DNA of 64,000 nucleotides from the NCBI RefSeq assembly GCF_022605165.1, contig NC_063075.1, forward strand, positions 930,001 through 994,000. Reading direction: 5' to 3'. Every line of letters begins with the position of its first letter. Position 1 is the first letter of the stretch. Source of the stretch: Purpureocillium takamizusanense. Lineage: Eukaryota; Ascomycota; Sordariomycetes; Hypocreales; Ophiocordycipitaceae. Of this stretch, positions 25,194-36,717 are shown piece after piece. The translations under genes and the position numbers were made by a program. The notes under the pieces are model-generated. The model was not told where the DNA came from and searched no databases. It was given only the letters and a program-made list of their open reading frames with translations.

Positions 25194-25864
25194 ATGAGAT
25201 TCAACACTCTTGTCGTCCTGTTCGCTGGCCTGGCAGGCAGCGCCCTTGCTGCTCCTGCTCCTCGTACGTTTTTGAGACAGACGCGCTGCATCATGACTGA
25301 CCCCCCTTTCCAACAAAAAAGGCACTCAACGGAGGAATGACCCAATGTGCTGATTAAGATGTCTTCTTACAGAAGTAGAGCAGCGGTCTCTCATCACAGA
25401 GATCGGCAAAGCAGTGTCCGGTCTGGAGAAAACCCTCGGCGTGACGGCACTTGAAGACATATTGGACAAATTGCTCGGCGGCACGCTCACCAAGGTAACA
25501 AATCTTGCATCCTCCTTGCCCGTCTTCGTTCGTTTCCATTTTACCTTTTTTTTTTTTTTTTTAGCGTGCTGCTTCCCTCCAAAAAGACAAAAAGACGAGA
25601 AAAAGAGTTCCGGAGCTGACACTCAATGATCAGCTCGAGGACGCCCTGGGCGTCACCTTTGCGGAGAAGCTGCTGGGCCTGTCGGAGAGGGGCGCCTCGC
25701 CCGGCACGCTGCAGGCCATCGGCGAGGCCGTCGGGATGCTCTTGTCCGGGCTCGGCATCGACGCCGTCAACGCATTCCTCGACAGCGCGACGGGAGGGTT
25801 GATTACCTCGCTCGAGGACGCGCTGGGGGTGACGGACATTGAGAAGGCGCTTGGAATTAAGTGA
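25194..25864 (+). CDS. Small secreted protein with internal repeats
   Basis: Unrecognised secreted protein. Exons 25194-25263, 25373-25494 and 25565-25864 give 163 aa. A clear signal peptide (MRFNTLVVLFAGLAGSALA) is followed by APAP. The mature part has no cysteine and carries three related helical units: LEKTLGVTALEDIL (about residue 41), LEDALGVTFAEKLLGL and LEDALGVTDIEKALGI at the C terminus. Intron 2 ends in a run of 17 T before TTAG. An equally good acceptor (GCTGAC branch, CAG at 25631-25633) would start exon 3 at 25634, remove 23 Lys/Arg-rich residues including a KR site, and give a 140-aa protein. Which acceptor is used cannot be settled from the sequence. Confidence 0.78.
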
Positions 25865-26266
25865 GCCGCCGCCGACCAACAAGTGGCACTGGATGGATGG
25901 CACGGTGGTTGATATCTGCTTTCCCCTTTGAGTCATCTTTGGTGGCAATGAGTGCCGTGGGGCCTACTTGACCTTGATTCTCTGTAAATATTCGGCACGG
26001 GTTGGCCAAAGAGGCCGACGGAACTTGGTTCGGTATTTCTCTGAGCGCAACGAATGGCTCGTCCTGTTACGATTGTAAATCTCAGACAATATAGACGACA
26101 CCGTGTAACTTGCGAATGGCTTTGAACATTAGGAGCAGAACATTTGAGGAATTGAATTTAAGGCCAAGACTGTGTTAAGTAAGCCCCATGAAATGATGCG
26201 TTTTGCGCATATGAGTGACGGGACCCCTGGTGCCATGCCCCTACCCTTCCTCCACAACGCTTCGTG
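25865..26266. other. Convergent spacer
   Basis: 402 bp between the secreted-protein gene (+) and the orphan gene (-). AT-richer than its surroundings, as expected for two 3' UTRs. No gene seen. Confidence 0.5.
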
Positions 26267-26677
26267 TCACAAGATGGCCACGTCTGTTTCCGCCGGCCGC
26301 TTCGGTCCTCGCACGAAGAAGTGGCCGCAACGGAAGCGACTGACTTCTTGCTGGGCACCGTTCTGCGTGCCCTCGTATTCACTGGAACTTCTCTCCTCGG
26401 GTAAACCCAAGACTCGGGGCCACCACTCGAGCCCAGAGCTGAAGACGCGCATGATGAGGTTGTCGCCTTCCTGGTCGAACCCAACGACGCACCAGTATAG
26501 GACCCTGTGTCTGCATAAACTTGTGATGGCGTCCATGGCTTTCTGCATGGCCTTTTGCTCTTCCTCGGCGTTGATGAATGGACCCTCGTGGATGACGTAG
26601 TCCACCACGTGCTTTTTCAACACCCGCTGAACGGGAGTAGCCGTGGCCGAGCGGGCGAAACGGCGCATGGTGATCAT
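26267..26677 (-). CDS. Hypothetical protein, 136 aa
   Basis: Single-exon frame beginning at the first in-frame ATG (MITMRRFARS) and ending DVAIL. I do not recognise the family. The N terminus is basic and amphipathic (MRRFARSATATPVQRVLKK) and could be a mitochondrial presequence or a basic helix. An Ala/Glu/Lys-rich helix follows (INAEEEQKAMQKAMDAI), then a segment with several aromatic residues (VLYWCVVGF, LEWWPRV). No signal peptide or membrane segment is seen. Codon use and the lack of an overlapping better gene support it, but it has no homology-based support here. Confidence 0.5.
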   Translation of the reverse strand: MITMRRFARSATATPVQRVLKKHVVDYVIHEGPFINAEEEQKAMQKAMDAITSLCRHRVLYWCVVGFDQEGDNLIMRVFSSGLEWWPRVLGLPEERSSSEYEGTQNGAQQEVSRFRCGHFFVRGPKRPAETDVAIL

Positions 26678-28619
26678 GGCCGGGGGTGACGGACGTGAAT
26701 ACACGATCCGCGGGAAATTTAAAAGAGAGAACGTAGTGGAATAATCAATGGCCAGGAGATGTCTATCCCTGTGGGGGTCTTGACGGGGCGCTGGGTCGTT
26801 CGCATGAGCGTTGTAGCTATGCGTACGCGGTGACGGTGCTGACGCGTTGTAGTCTCCTCGGTAAGACGGGGGAAGCTTGACGTTGGAAGTCTTTGTTGCA
26901 AAGGATCAAGGAAGGAGCCCAGAAACTATTGAACATAGCCACAGAAGCGTCGTCTTTTCGGGCAAAAGGAACGGGGGGCATTCTTATAGCACCATCTTTG
27001 CGAGGCTTTTTCTTTTGCGTCATGAGAAGATATCCTTTACGTTGCACGTTTGCGTCAACGAGATACCTGGGTGCCTATTTTCATACACGTAGCGTCGGTC
27101 GCGGCGGAGGCCGTGTCGACAGCAAATACATATACCTCATGGAAATAGTCACGCATCGTGGAATCGTAATGGCACCCAGCAAGGCGTCTCGACTAAACGT
27201 AAGCCCCTCGCCCAGGCTGGGCGGCGTGGTCAGTCCGCCCGCGGGCTCGAGCCCAGGAAACCCTGAATGGCCCCCGTCGAGTGCGGAATTAATCTGGCGC
27301 TCGTTGTCAAACTCTGACGTCGTCGTCTTTCTTGGGCGCTAAGCGCTCGTGGACCCAGACCGGGGGGTTGGAACTCACGGAGCGAGGGATAGCCCGGGCG
27401 GGGGGGATGCGGCGGGATGTTGAAACTCGATGTAGGCGGCGTTCGGGCCGAACATGAAACCGTGACCACTCCCCGGTCCGAGAGTCTCCCTCTTTCTAAA
27501 TAGAACGTAGTGTCTACTCGTCTAAGGGCTCCATGTTATCAGCTAGGCTGCAGTACATGCCGTGGAGGTGCAGCTACACATCTCCCTCCGAGTGCCCGGC
27601 CGTGACAGTAGGAGCAGCAGCAGCAGCAGCAGGAGGAAGAGGCAGCAACGCCAGCCATCGGGGGCAGGAGAATAGTCACCACCTTGGTCTTAAGCGTTGC
27701 ACTGGCAGGTTCCAATCCCTGGTGTTTTAGCGCTCCCGCGTTGCGGCTGAATGCCCTGGCGAACAAGACAACATGCGGTATACGAACCATTTCGGACGAT
27801 GGAAACGGCCGACACATGGATGAGGATTCCTGTTTTCCCTTGACCTACATGTATTGATTCTGCCCGCACTCTGGACAGAAGGCGCGTTGGTCCGGACCCG
27901 GGAGCCGGGTGGAGTGGACAGACAGTCGAACGAAGGCGAAACAGGGGTCGCGGTGCGAGTGCGAGGGTTTTTGGTGTAAATGGCTCAGCGACCAGACGCG
28001 ATGTGCTCTGCCACCTTGTCTTTTTTTTTTTGGTCATGTTTGCAGGAGGCCGATTCCAAGTCTTCGGTACGTGACGCATGGTTTTTCCGTGTGTTGAAGC
28101 AGCATGGGATAAACCAACTGCCGGGCACGCGGAGGCACATTCATGATCGGCCCTGCGGGTGCGCGGCGGTGCATCCTGGGGGGAATGCAGTCTTGGACCC
28201 TGGTAGTCGAAAACCCCGGGGGGGCGTTGCAGCAGAGGCGCCACCCCCCGGCCTCCATCGCAATGGACCACCCAATGGGTGTTCCAGATCCCATGGGAGC
28301 TGGACGGGAGGCCACTTCAGCATTCAGGCCAGGGCATCTTCAGCAGGCAGCCAGCCGCTGCCGGTGGGATGGATGGCGGGATCGCCTAGCGTGTGCGGGC
28401 AGTTTATTGAATGATGGATGCCCCACATTTTCCTTGTCCCACCCCCGTCTATCATCCTCAACGCACTTCTCACTGCTCACCTCACCTCTTACAAACCACG
28501 GACACTCACCACCTACGCGTCAACCTCGCTCGCCCTCCTTCGTCATTACGCCTCGATCGATTCATTCGCCAGTCGTCACCTCGCCGCATGGCTGCCACAG
28601 CGCTCATAGCACTCGCCAC
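26678..28619. other. Divergent spacer, orphan gene to Zn2Cys6 regulator
   Basis: 1.9 kb with no gene I can support. It contains CAG x6 at 27615-27632. The last 200 bp are pyrimidine-rich and probably the promoter and leader of the regulator at 28620. Confidence 0.5.
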
Positions 28620-31307
28620 ATGGAGCACACGAGCCGCCCGCTGACCAAGCGCCCCCGCGCGTCGCTGGCCTGCAATGCGTGTCGTCAGACCAAGTCCAAG
28701 GTGAGAGGGAGCTTCTGGTCTCGTCTCGTCTCGTCTGTGGCCGCTCGTACCTTGGCTGACTTGATGTGCTACTGGCTTGCCCTTGCCCGCAGTGTGATGG
28801 CAACCGGCCGACGTGCGAGCGCTGCGCCAAGTGCAACGCCGAGTGCGTCTATACGCAGAGCGGCCGCGACAAGCGCATGGACCGGCAAGAGGAACGGAAG
28901 TGAGAGCGTGTCCTGCCCATGACGAGTACCGCGACGATGACGACTAATCGCGGACCCCTCGTAGAGCCAACATGGCCCTAAGGAGCCGCGTCAAGGAACT
29001 CGAAGCCCAGCTGGCCGCCGCCGGCCTCGGCACGCAGGCCGCGGATACTCCCGCCTCGGCCTATCCCCCGGTGCAGCCGCTCGACCACGACAAGTCGCCC
29101 GGCCAGACGAGCCACGGCGGCTTCTCCGACGTCGGTAGCAAGGCCACGGCCCAGACGCCAGAGTCCACGGCCGACGCCATCGCCACCGGCCTCTTTGACC
29201 ACCCCCCGGTTGTCGACATTGGCTATTTTGGTGAGTCTCTGGCCCTTCAGCTGTGTATCCCCCTCCCTGCACGTCCACCCAGCTCATCTCGGGTCAGGCT
29301 CGAGCTCCAACCATGCCTTCTTCTGGTCTCTCTCCGCCAGTATCGAGAATGTGAGCCACCGGAGCACCGTGCGGTACCAGGAACCGTCCAGACAGAGTCA
29401 AGCCGCCCACGCAGACGAGGCTTCACGTGCTCCCCCACTTCCCATGCTCCCGCCGTCGACCTACCGCAACCTTCAGCCTGACAACGACTCCTTTCCTGGC
29501 CGTGCCTTGGCCGTCGAGTGGACGACGCGCTTCTTCGACACTGTAGGCTCCGTCCTGCCCTATCTCAGCGAATCGCAGGTGCTCAGAGAGATCGACGTCA
29601 TCGACGCGCGCGATCAGGGCTGGCAAATGGCGCCGAGGTCATCGCAGGCCCTACTCAGCATCGTATTTGCCCAGGCGCTGCAAACACTCGACGATCGGTC
29701 TCCAGAGCCGTACTACCGTAGGGCGCTCGGCTTGCTGGACGAAAAGACGCTGTACATCCCTACCGTCGACTCACGTAGGCGCCCGGTTCCTCGAACCTGC
29801 CTGTGCGGCCACTGACTCGCTATAGTGCAAGCCTTGCTGCTGCTCGCAAGCTTTCAGCAAAACACGCAGAGGTCGATGGAAAGCTGGGTGCCGCATTACT
29901 TGGCCGTGCGTGTGGCCTACCAGCTTGGCATCCATGCGCCTGCGTCGTACGAGTACCTAGCCTTCCAAGACAAGGAGATCCGATCACGCCTGTGGTTTGC
30001 TGTCGTCAATCAGGATAGGTATGACCACTTGGCTGTGGGACCGGCGGTACATGCTAATGCGCTTGGGTAGAATCTTGACCGCTGGTCTCGCCCGTCCTTC
30101 CCTAATTCCCTTGCAACACGTTCGCATGGACCTTTTGGAGCTCCTTGACCCGGCGCGTCCGAGCAGAGCAACGGATGGGTCATGCTCGCGGGAAAGCCTG
30201 GTCTACTTTCGACATCTCACGTATGACAGACTCTTGTGCAACTGCGAGCGATACGTGGCAGTGCTAACTGGCACAGGGCATTGCACGAGATTCTAGGGGT
30301 CACCGTCGACTCGCTCTACAGCTCCAATATCAGTTCCTCTCACCGACTGGCGCTTGGCGATCTGGTGGCCAGGACCATTGACCTCTCGTGGAAGCTAGAG
30401 CAGTGGCGAGACGGCATCGCACCACCCGGCGTCATGACCTCCAACGCCGATTTTAGCATGTACTCGGCGGCTGCCATGGACCAAGAACGCTACACAATAC
30501 TGCTGTCCATGTTCCATTTTCGCGCCATGATGCTCATCCACGGGTCGCTGCTCATGAGAGTCCTGGAGCGCATAACGAGCACTGGTGAGACCGCATCTTC
30601 CGGCGTATTGCAGGATGCCGCCTTGTCACTCCTCAAAAACTACCTGTGGGCCTTGCGAGAGTGGTTGCAGCTCATCACTAGTCTATTGCAACACAGGCGG
30701 GTATTTCTGAACTGCAATGCCGTGTGGTGGACTTGCAACTACATGAGTGCGTGTCTCCAGGTCGGACTCGTGGCACTTGACTGACGGGTCGCAGTGCTAT
30801 CAACCAGCATCCATTCCTTTGCTTTTTGGCTGCTCGCAGCCAACTTGAGATTCAGCATTGGGACGATAGGCATCACGACGCCAGACGCGGAGGCAATGCT
30901 CAGAACCAGCCTTGATACGCTGCGAACGCTGGGTGGCACCAGCATCATGAGCCGCAAGGCGCACCGCTGCCTTCACCGCTATCTCAGTTTTCTCAAGAAT
31001 ATCGGTAAGGCCCTTGGTGTCCTCGGCCGAAGCTAAGGCTGACTGTAGTATCTAAGCGTTCGGCGTCGACGACCAGGCCCATGATGCGGCGCTCACAGTC
31101 GCACCAGCACCGGGGGTTGTTGAGTGGTCTCAGCCAACCCCTGCCAGCGCCAATGGACTTCCGCAGGCATTCCGGCCAGAGGTTATCTCGAGTTGCATCG
31201 ATGACATGTTTGGAGCCGTCGGCCAAGAGGAGTTTATGGGTACCGGTTTTCTCTCTGTGGGCCAGCACGAGGGCATCAGCGACTTCGATGCAGCAGGGTT
31301 CATCTGA
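28620..31307 (+). CDS. Zn2Cys6 transcription factor with Fungal_trans-type middle domain
   Basis: Pathway-specific type of nuclear regulator. Nine exons (28620-28700, 28793-28899, 28965-29230, 29298-29774, 29826-30018, 30071-30220, 30277-30746, 30795-31004, 31057-31307) sum to 734 aa. The zinc cluster is CNACRQTKSKC-DGNRPTC-ERC-AKCNAEC (C-x2-C-x6-C-x6-C-x2-C-x6-C, residues about 20-47), with intron 1 just before the third Cys. A coiled-coil dimerisation segment follows (RSRVKELEAQLAAAG). The middle homology region spans about residues 170-560, with LPYLSESQVL, ALLLLASFQQ and LRSRLWF-like segments (EIRSRLWFAVVNQDR). The acidic C terminus ends DFDAAGF. The last intron uses a TAAG acceptor; other choices hit a stop. 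Its stop lies 41 bp from that of the convergent FAD monooxygenase, a likely target. Confidence 0.88.
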
Positions 31308-31348
31308 GGTGCCCGTGCTGTCCATGGCCTCGCTCCATCACCCTCCCA

Positions 31349-32914
31349 CTACCTCTCGATTCCAGGGGGCTCTTGTTGGTTGAGATGACTGAACAGCGCT
31401 TCAAATCGATCCCCGGCCTCGAGCATGCAGTCGTGCGAGTATATCATCTTCTGCACGTCCGGCGAGGCCCACTTGTCCGGGACGCTGGATCCTTTGGCCC
31501 TGGATGCAGCAAATTCCCGGTCGCGTTCGTCTTTGGCCCTGCCCTCGCCGAGGTGTAAGACGCGCCCCGAGTGAGCCGCCAGGTCGACAAGCGTCGTGGT
31601 GCGCTCTTTTCGCAGGAGTTCGTACACGCGGAGACACTTGTTGATGGCGTCAGGCGACGAGCTTGGTGCTCGACTCAAGACCTCTGCCAGCACGGCGCCG
31701 TCCTCGATGGCCATGGAGGCGCCTTGATTCAGGTGCGGCAGCGTTGGGTGGCATGCATCGCCAACGAGGGCCACGGAGCCGTGAACCCATGCCGGCAGTG
31801 GCTTGTGCACCCGCAGTTTCCATTCACAGACATCCCCATCTGGGACCAGACCCAGCATGCGGCGGACCAACGGACAGAAGTCGTCAAACGTCTGAAGCAT
31901 GGCGGCCTTGGATCCTTTGGTCGTGTACGTCACGGACGGTACCGAGGCGAAGTTGACGTCTGGCTGGATCGAGGACATGTTGTAGATTGTCCGCGATGCG
32001 ATGGGGTAGCATATCCAGTGGCGCCTCTCTCCGATCCATCGCGTGACTTGGTTGCTATCGAGTAGGGCCAGCATCTCCGGGTCGGCGGCCATCTTGTCGC
32101 GGGGCAGCATGACACGGTATGCGGCCTGTCCGGTATCCTCGACATGGACGGTTGCGCCGAGACGCTGCATCAGGTGCGTTCGAGCCACAGACTTGACGCC
32201 ATCGGCGGCGAGAAGGACGTCGGCAATGACTTGACACGGGCTGCCTTGGCGAGGTGTCACCGTGAAGACGGCCTTTGGTTCGAAAGCATCGATGCTGGAC
32301 AATGTGTGGCCGAAATGGAACGTGACGGCGGGCTGGGCCTTGCACGCCTCGTAAAGTCCGCCGGCGAGGGAGGCGCGGTGGCCGGTGCAATGAGGATGGC
32401 CATATTTTTGTCGTATGTCAGGCATGTAAACGTGGGTGAGCTCCTCGTTGGAGCAGCCGTCTAGATGGTTTCATCAGCATTAGTCTGACGACCCATGAAC
32501 ACCTCCTCTAAGCCCAGCAGCAATACAAGCTTGATAGTGTTTTGCCCACCTCGGATGCTCGTTTCGAGCACATCGGTCGCCTCGGCCTCGATGCCCTTCC
32601 AGCAGCCCAGGCGGTCGAGCACGCGCACCAGGTTGGGCGCGAGCTGGATCCCCGCCCCGACGAAGCCCAGCCCGGGCGCGTGTTCGTAGACGTGGATGTC
32701 GCCGAAGCCCATTTTCGCAAGGGCCAGAGCGCAACCCAGCCCGCCCATGCCTTGACACCCATCGTGACGCAATGTTAGCTACGTGCGGAAGATTTGGGGG
32801 CAGGCCCCCGGGGGGTGGCGTACCGGCGCCGATGATGGCGATGCGCAGATGCTCCCGCTCGATGGGAGTCGGACCACCGGGGCGTGGCGGGTGGTCTGTG
32901 GCGTGCGGCGACAT
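31349..32914 (-). CDS. FAD-dependent aromatic monooxygenase, salicylate-hydroxylase-like
   Basis: Class A flavoprotein hydroxylase using NAD(P)H and O2 on a small aromatic acid or phenol-type substrate; the substrate cannot be named. Exons 32914-32824, 32750-32550 and 32460-31349 give 467 aa. The Rossmann GAGMGG motif (residues 29-34) is split by intron 1. A DG motif (LLAADGVKSVAR) and the FAD-ribityl motif GDACHPTLPHLNQG are present. No signal peptide is seen, so probably cytosolic. It converges on the Zn2Cys6 regulator and is divergent from the DUF3500 gene. Subfamily alternatives include 6-hydroxynicotinate monooxygenase and secondary-metabolite tailoring enzymes. Confidence 0.88.
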
Positions 32915-34634
32915 GGGCTTGGGCGATGTGTTTCAAGTTGCGAGAGTTGAGAATGTAGGAGGGGGGAAAGGGTATCGGTCAATAGTTAAAGTAAGGGGGC
33001 CCTGCCAGGTTTGCGCCCAGTGCTGTCCCCGACTCCCTAGTATACTGTACGGATATAATACTGATATGAAGGGTCGAGTGTTTCTATGTCGGGGCCCCCG
33101 GCTATGTGGTTTCTAATATATTCATGTACGAGGCAGAAAAGGAGAGGGAAGGGAAGGGGGGGCGGAGGGGATTCAATGTTTGGTTGCGCAATCGGAGGCG
33201 GCTTTTGATGTCTGTCCCGGTTCAATTACGACTGGTAATAGTTAACCCACCTACCCCCGCGCAGCAAGCCTACGCAAAGATTGCGGAGAGAGAGCCTTTT
33301 TTTTTTCTCGTTCTTTCCTCCCCCCCCCTCTTCCTTGTGCCTCATTTAGTCTGGCGCCGCGGCAAAACAATGAGTAACAACAGTCCACTACGTTTCTATC
33401 TATATCCTCCGGTACTGAGGGAGACAACCAGGCATGCAGCCAGGCAGGCACCTTTACGATGGCATGGGAAGTGTTCTTGACTGGCTGAGGCGGCGGGCCA
33501 GCCCAATCGGAGAGTGGAAGGCCGCGGGGGCGGCCGCGTGGGCGCTGGGGCCAGGTTCGTGTAATGCCATTGGTCCGTCCGGCAGGCGCCGCTTTCGCAG
33601 ACTGCACGGCCCGGGGCGGGCGGGCGGGCGGATCGGGAGGAACGCCAGCAGCACCGCCCGGAAAGCAAGGTCCGCCACTGGAGCTGGGGAGCAGCCAAAA
33701 CACCGGCATGGCCATCCAGGATGGATAGCAGACACGTGCTTGCAGCATAAGAGTATTCATCCGAGTAGGCGACGGTGCGCCGGCTTGTCACACACAAGAT
33801 CCCCCACGCGCTAGGTACTGTAGAGAGACTGTTAGATAGGGCCAGACAGCATCCATCATTCAAACCTGATACCGCCGTCGTGATAATAGACTCGCGAGCA
33901 AAAGGAGCGCTGACGAGGATGGCATTCATCTCGGGCAAAGATGAGAAACATTTGGCGCGCGAGGGAAGAGGCCGCTTTCATTCTTGTGCGCCTATGCCCT
34001 ACGCGAACGTGTGTCCTGGCAAAGCACGAAAAGATCGTGGGTGTAGGGTACGCCAGTAGTTACCAGCAATTGCTCAACAAGGGACAGCTTCCCGAGGTTG
34101 ACCAAAAGAAGGCTGCCCCGTTCTTCGCACCGCCCTCGTACAAACATGGCGCGATAACCGCCTCTGCCAGAACGGTCACCTTCTTGCTCGCGGCCCAATG
34201 GCGGAACTGGCAAAGCCGATGCGCCGCCAGCCTCTGGACGCGCATCGAACCGGGCGCTCGTCTGCCGCGTCCCCTCGGCGCCCGGGAACGTAAAGACAGA
34301 GAGTCCTGTCCAATGGGGACGCGAATCACCGCGACGCCCAACCCCAACCCCAACCCAACCCCCGGCCCGGCGGCGGGGCGTCTGGTAAGTCTGGTGGGGG
34401 GAGCGGGACAGCGCGCCAAGTTCGGGCATCTTGCCATGACGGCCCGGCATCATCCTCGCCTAACTACGGATAGCTGAAGGGCATCACATCACATATACGT
34501 GCAAACGGCACGGAAAGGAGCACTGGTTTATGGAACTGACGTGGGATGCATCATCAAACAGGTATCGAGCGTCGTCACCGTTCAAGCCGTGCTCGTTCAT
34601 ATATTTCTCATCGCTCACATCGACCTCATTCAAC
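32915..34634. other. Divergent promoter region, monooxygenase / DUF3500 gene
   Basis: 1.7 kb with no gene I can support. Overlapping frames on both strands at 33250-33940 are shadows of GC-rich sequence. A CCCCAA-type run lies near 34340-34361. It should hold the promoters of both flanking genes. Confidence 0.5.
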
Positions 34635-36042
34635 ATGGCCGGGCCGGAGAGCCATGGCCAGAGCGCCTTTAGAGAGCACCTCCCGGACCCCTCGTCGCCG
34701 CGGTTCGTGACCATGCGGTCCCAGGACCCGCGTCAGTACGCGCAGACGTTCAGAGACGGGCGATCGCCGCCGTGGCTGCACGCCCTGTACACCCACTGGC
34801 AGCGCCTCCACGCGGAGCCCTTCAAGGGCATCACCTCGGACGGTGAGCAGGCGAGGCCGCATGCCGCGGTGCAAAACTCACGCGAGATCTGATGCTGACA
34901 GGGTGGGGCGGAATGGAATGGTAGGCGTCGTTCGGCCGGGGCTATTCGGGCTCGAGGATCAGGGCGTACCGATCGGACGCATCGTCGACGCGGCGAACTG
35001 TGCTGTCGCGGAGATGGACGAGACGCAGCGCCGACGGGTGCGCCATCACATCGACTCGCCCGAGTGGCGATCGTGGTCGAACCCAGAGTTTCTGCTGAGC
35101 GACAAGGGCATCCGGCTGGACGAGGTGTCCGACAGCCTCCGCGACGCCGTCATGCAGGTGCTCCGTGCGGCCCTGTCCCCCGAGGGCTACGACAAGGCCG
35201 TGGCGGCCATGCGAATCAACGGCTTCCTCGGCGAGCTGGTCCAAGCCCCGGCCATCATGAACGAGCGCTCGTATAACTTTGTGCTCTTCGGCGACGCACC
35301 CTCGACGACGCGGCCCTGGGGCTTCTCCCTGTACGGGCACCACCTCTGCATCAACGCCTTCTTCTACAAGACGCAGATGGTGCTCTCCCCCTGCTTCACA
35401 GGCGCTGAACCCAACGCCATCGATGCGGGGCCCTACCGGGGTACGCGTATCCTGCACGACGAGGAGGCGCTGGGCCTGCGCCTGATGCGCGGCCTCGCGC
35501 CCGAGATGCGGCATCGCGCGCAGACGTACACGCAGATGAGGGATCCGGCGATGCCGCGGGGCCGCTGGAACCACGACGACCAGCGCCACCTGTGCGGCGC
35601 GTTCCGCGACAACCGCGTGGTCCCATACGAGGGCGTATGTCTCGGGCATGTGCGTCCGTCGCTGCAGAATCTCGCGAGCGACATCATCGCCCAGTTTCTG
35701 TTGTCCTTGCCGGCCCGCGCACGCGAGATGCGCCTCGCACAGGCGCGCGACTGGTTCCACGAAACGTACTTTTCATGGATCGGGCCTTTCGAGGGCGGTA
35801 CCGATGGCGACGACGATAACGACGACGGAGGCGGCCCAGCGTTCTACTACCGCATCCAGAGTCCCGTTGTGCTCGTCGAGTTTGACCATCACTCGGGCGT
35901 CTTCCTGACAAACGACCAGCCGGCCCGGTTCCATATCCACACGATCCTGCGCACGCCCAACGCGGGCGACTACGGCATGGCCCTGCGGCCGTTGGTCTCT
36001 GGCGTGCAACAGGACTTTGTGTGGGAAGGCGAAGCGAGCTGA
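34635..36042 (+). CDS. DUF3500-family protein
   Basis: Member of DUF3500, found in fungi and bacteria, biochemical role unknown to me. Exons 34635-34842 and 34925-36042 give 441 aa. The diagnostic block is RPWGFSLYGHHLCINAFF, followed by SPCFTGAEPN, GPYRGTRILHDEE and GRWNHDDQRHLCGAFRDNR. The C terminus has FDHHSGVF and RFHIHTILRTPNAGDYG. The many conserved His, Glu and Asp residues would suit a metal site, which is inference. The intron acceptor is the TAG just before GCGTC; this joins ITSDG to VVRPGLFGLEDQGVP as in the family. No signal peptide. An Asp-rich loop (DGDDDNDDGG, about residue 360) looks like a local insertion. It sits between an aromatic hydroxylase and an MFS exporter. Confidence 0.86.
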
Positions 36043-36717
36043 GCGTACGTACTATCGACATGTGCTCTCTTTCTTCTCGGCCTGACCTTTTCGCACTCCG
36101 CCGACGTCTCGTCCAGGCCCGCCAAGATCGCTGCTGGTGCCCCCGCGAGAGATTCGCCTTCAAGCCGTGCAGGGGGCCTCGTCCTGATACAGTAGTGCCA
36201 CTGCGTCTTGCGGCACGTCGCCTAATTCGATTGACGACATACGTATACTGTATACTGTACAGTATGTATAGACGCGAACCATGGATCCGGGGGTGCGGCC
36301 CCGCCCGCCCGGTAGTTGGACGCTCGGTCCACCAGTCTCCGATTGGGGCTCCCCGAGATCCCCCGTCAAGCGTGGATCGTAGCCTCGGGATGGCGTTTCA
36401 GAAATCGCTCCACCGCCATCGCGGCTCGCATCCCACGTCGGGCTCGCCCACCCATCCCCGTGGGCACAGGCGAGCTACGCGCCCCTATTCGTAAGAATTG
36501 TCCGATACTCGTTCATTCATTTATTAGCAATGTCTTGGCTTTTCGAGAGTTGCTGCTTCACGGCGCACGCGAGCGTCTCGAACCAGTCCTGATCCGGCAT
36601 TGCTGCAACATGGCCAGGGTCGTGCCCCCATGGAGTAGATCATGCAAAGCCATCATTAATAGGGAGTTGGCCCTGGGCCTCTCTCCATGAGAATTTGTCC
36701 CGCTTAATGCTTCAGTC
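36043..36717. other. Spacer upstream of MFS gene
   Basis: 675 bp. A perfect 14-bp palindrome ATACTGTACAGTAT lies near 36253-36266. Presumably the terminator of the DUF3500 gene followed by the MFS promoter. No gene seen. Confidence 0.5.

Noticed and set aside
26625..26660. TGGCCGAGCGG string resembling a tRNA-Leu A box
   Set aside because: No B box, no acceptor-stem pairing, and it lies in the coding strand of the orphan gene.
27690..27735. GGTTCCAATCCC resembling a tRNA B box
   Set aside because: No matching T-arm or acceptor stem and no A box at the right distance.
34334..34362. CCCCAA-rich run suggesting an internal telomere-like repeat
   Set aside because: Fungal telomere repeats here would be CCCTAA; units are irregular and few.
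34942..35760. 272-codon minus-strand frame opposite the DUF3500 gene
   Set aside because: Shadow of the GC3-rich DUF3500 exon; no recognisable domain.
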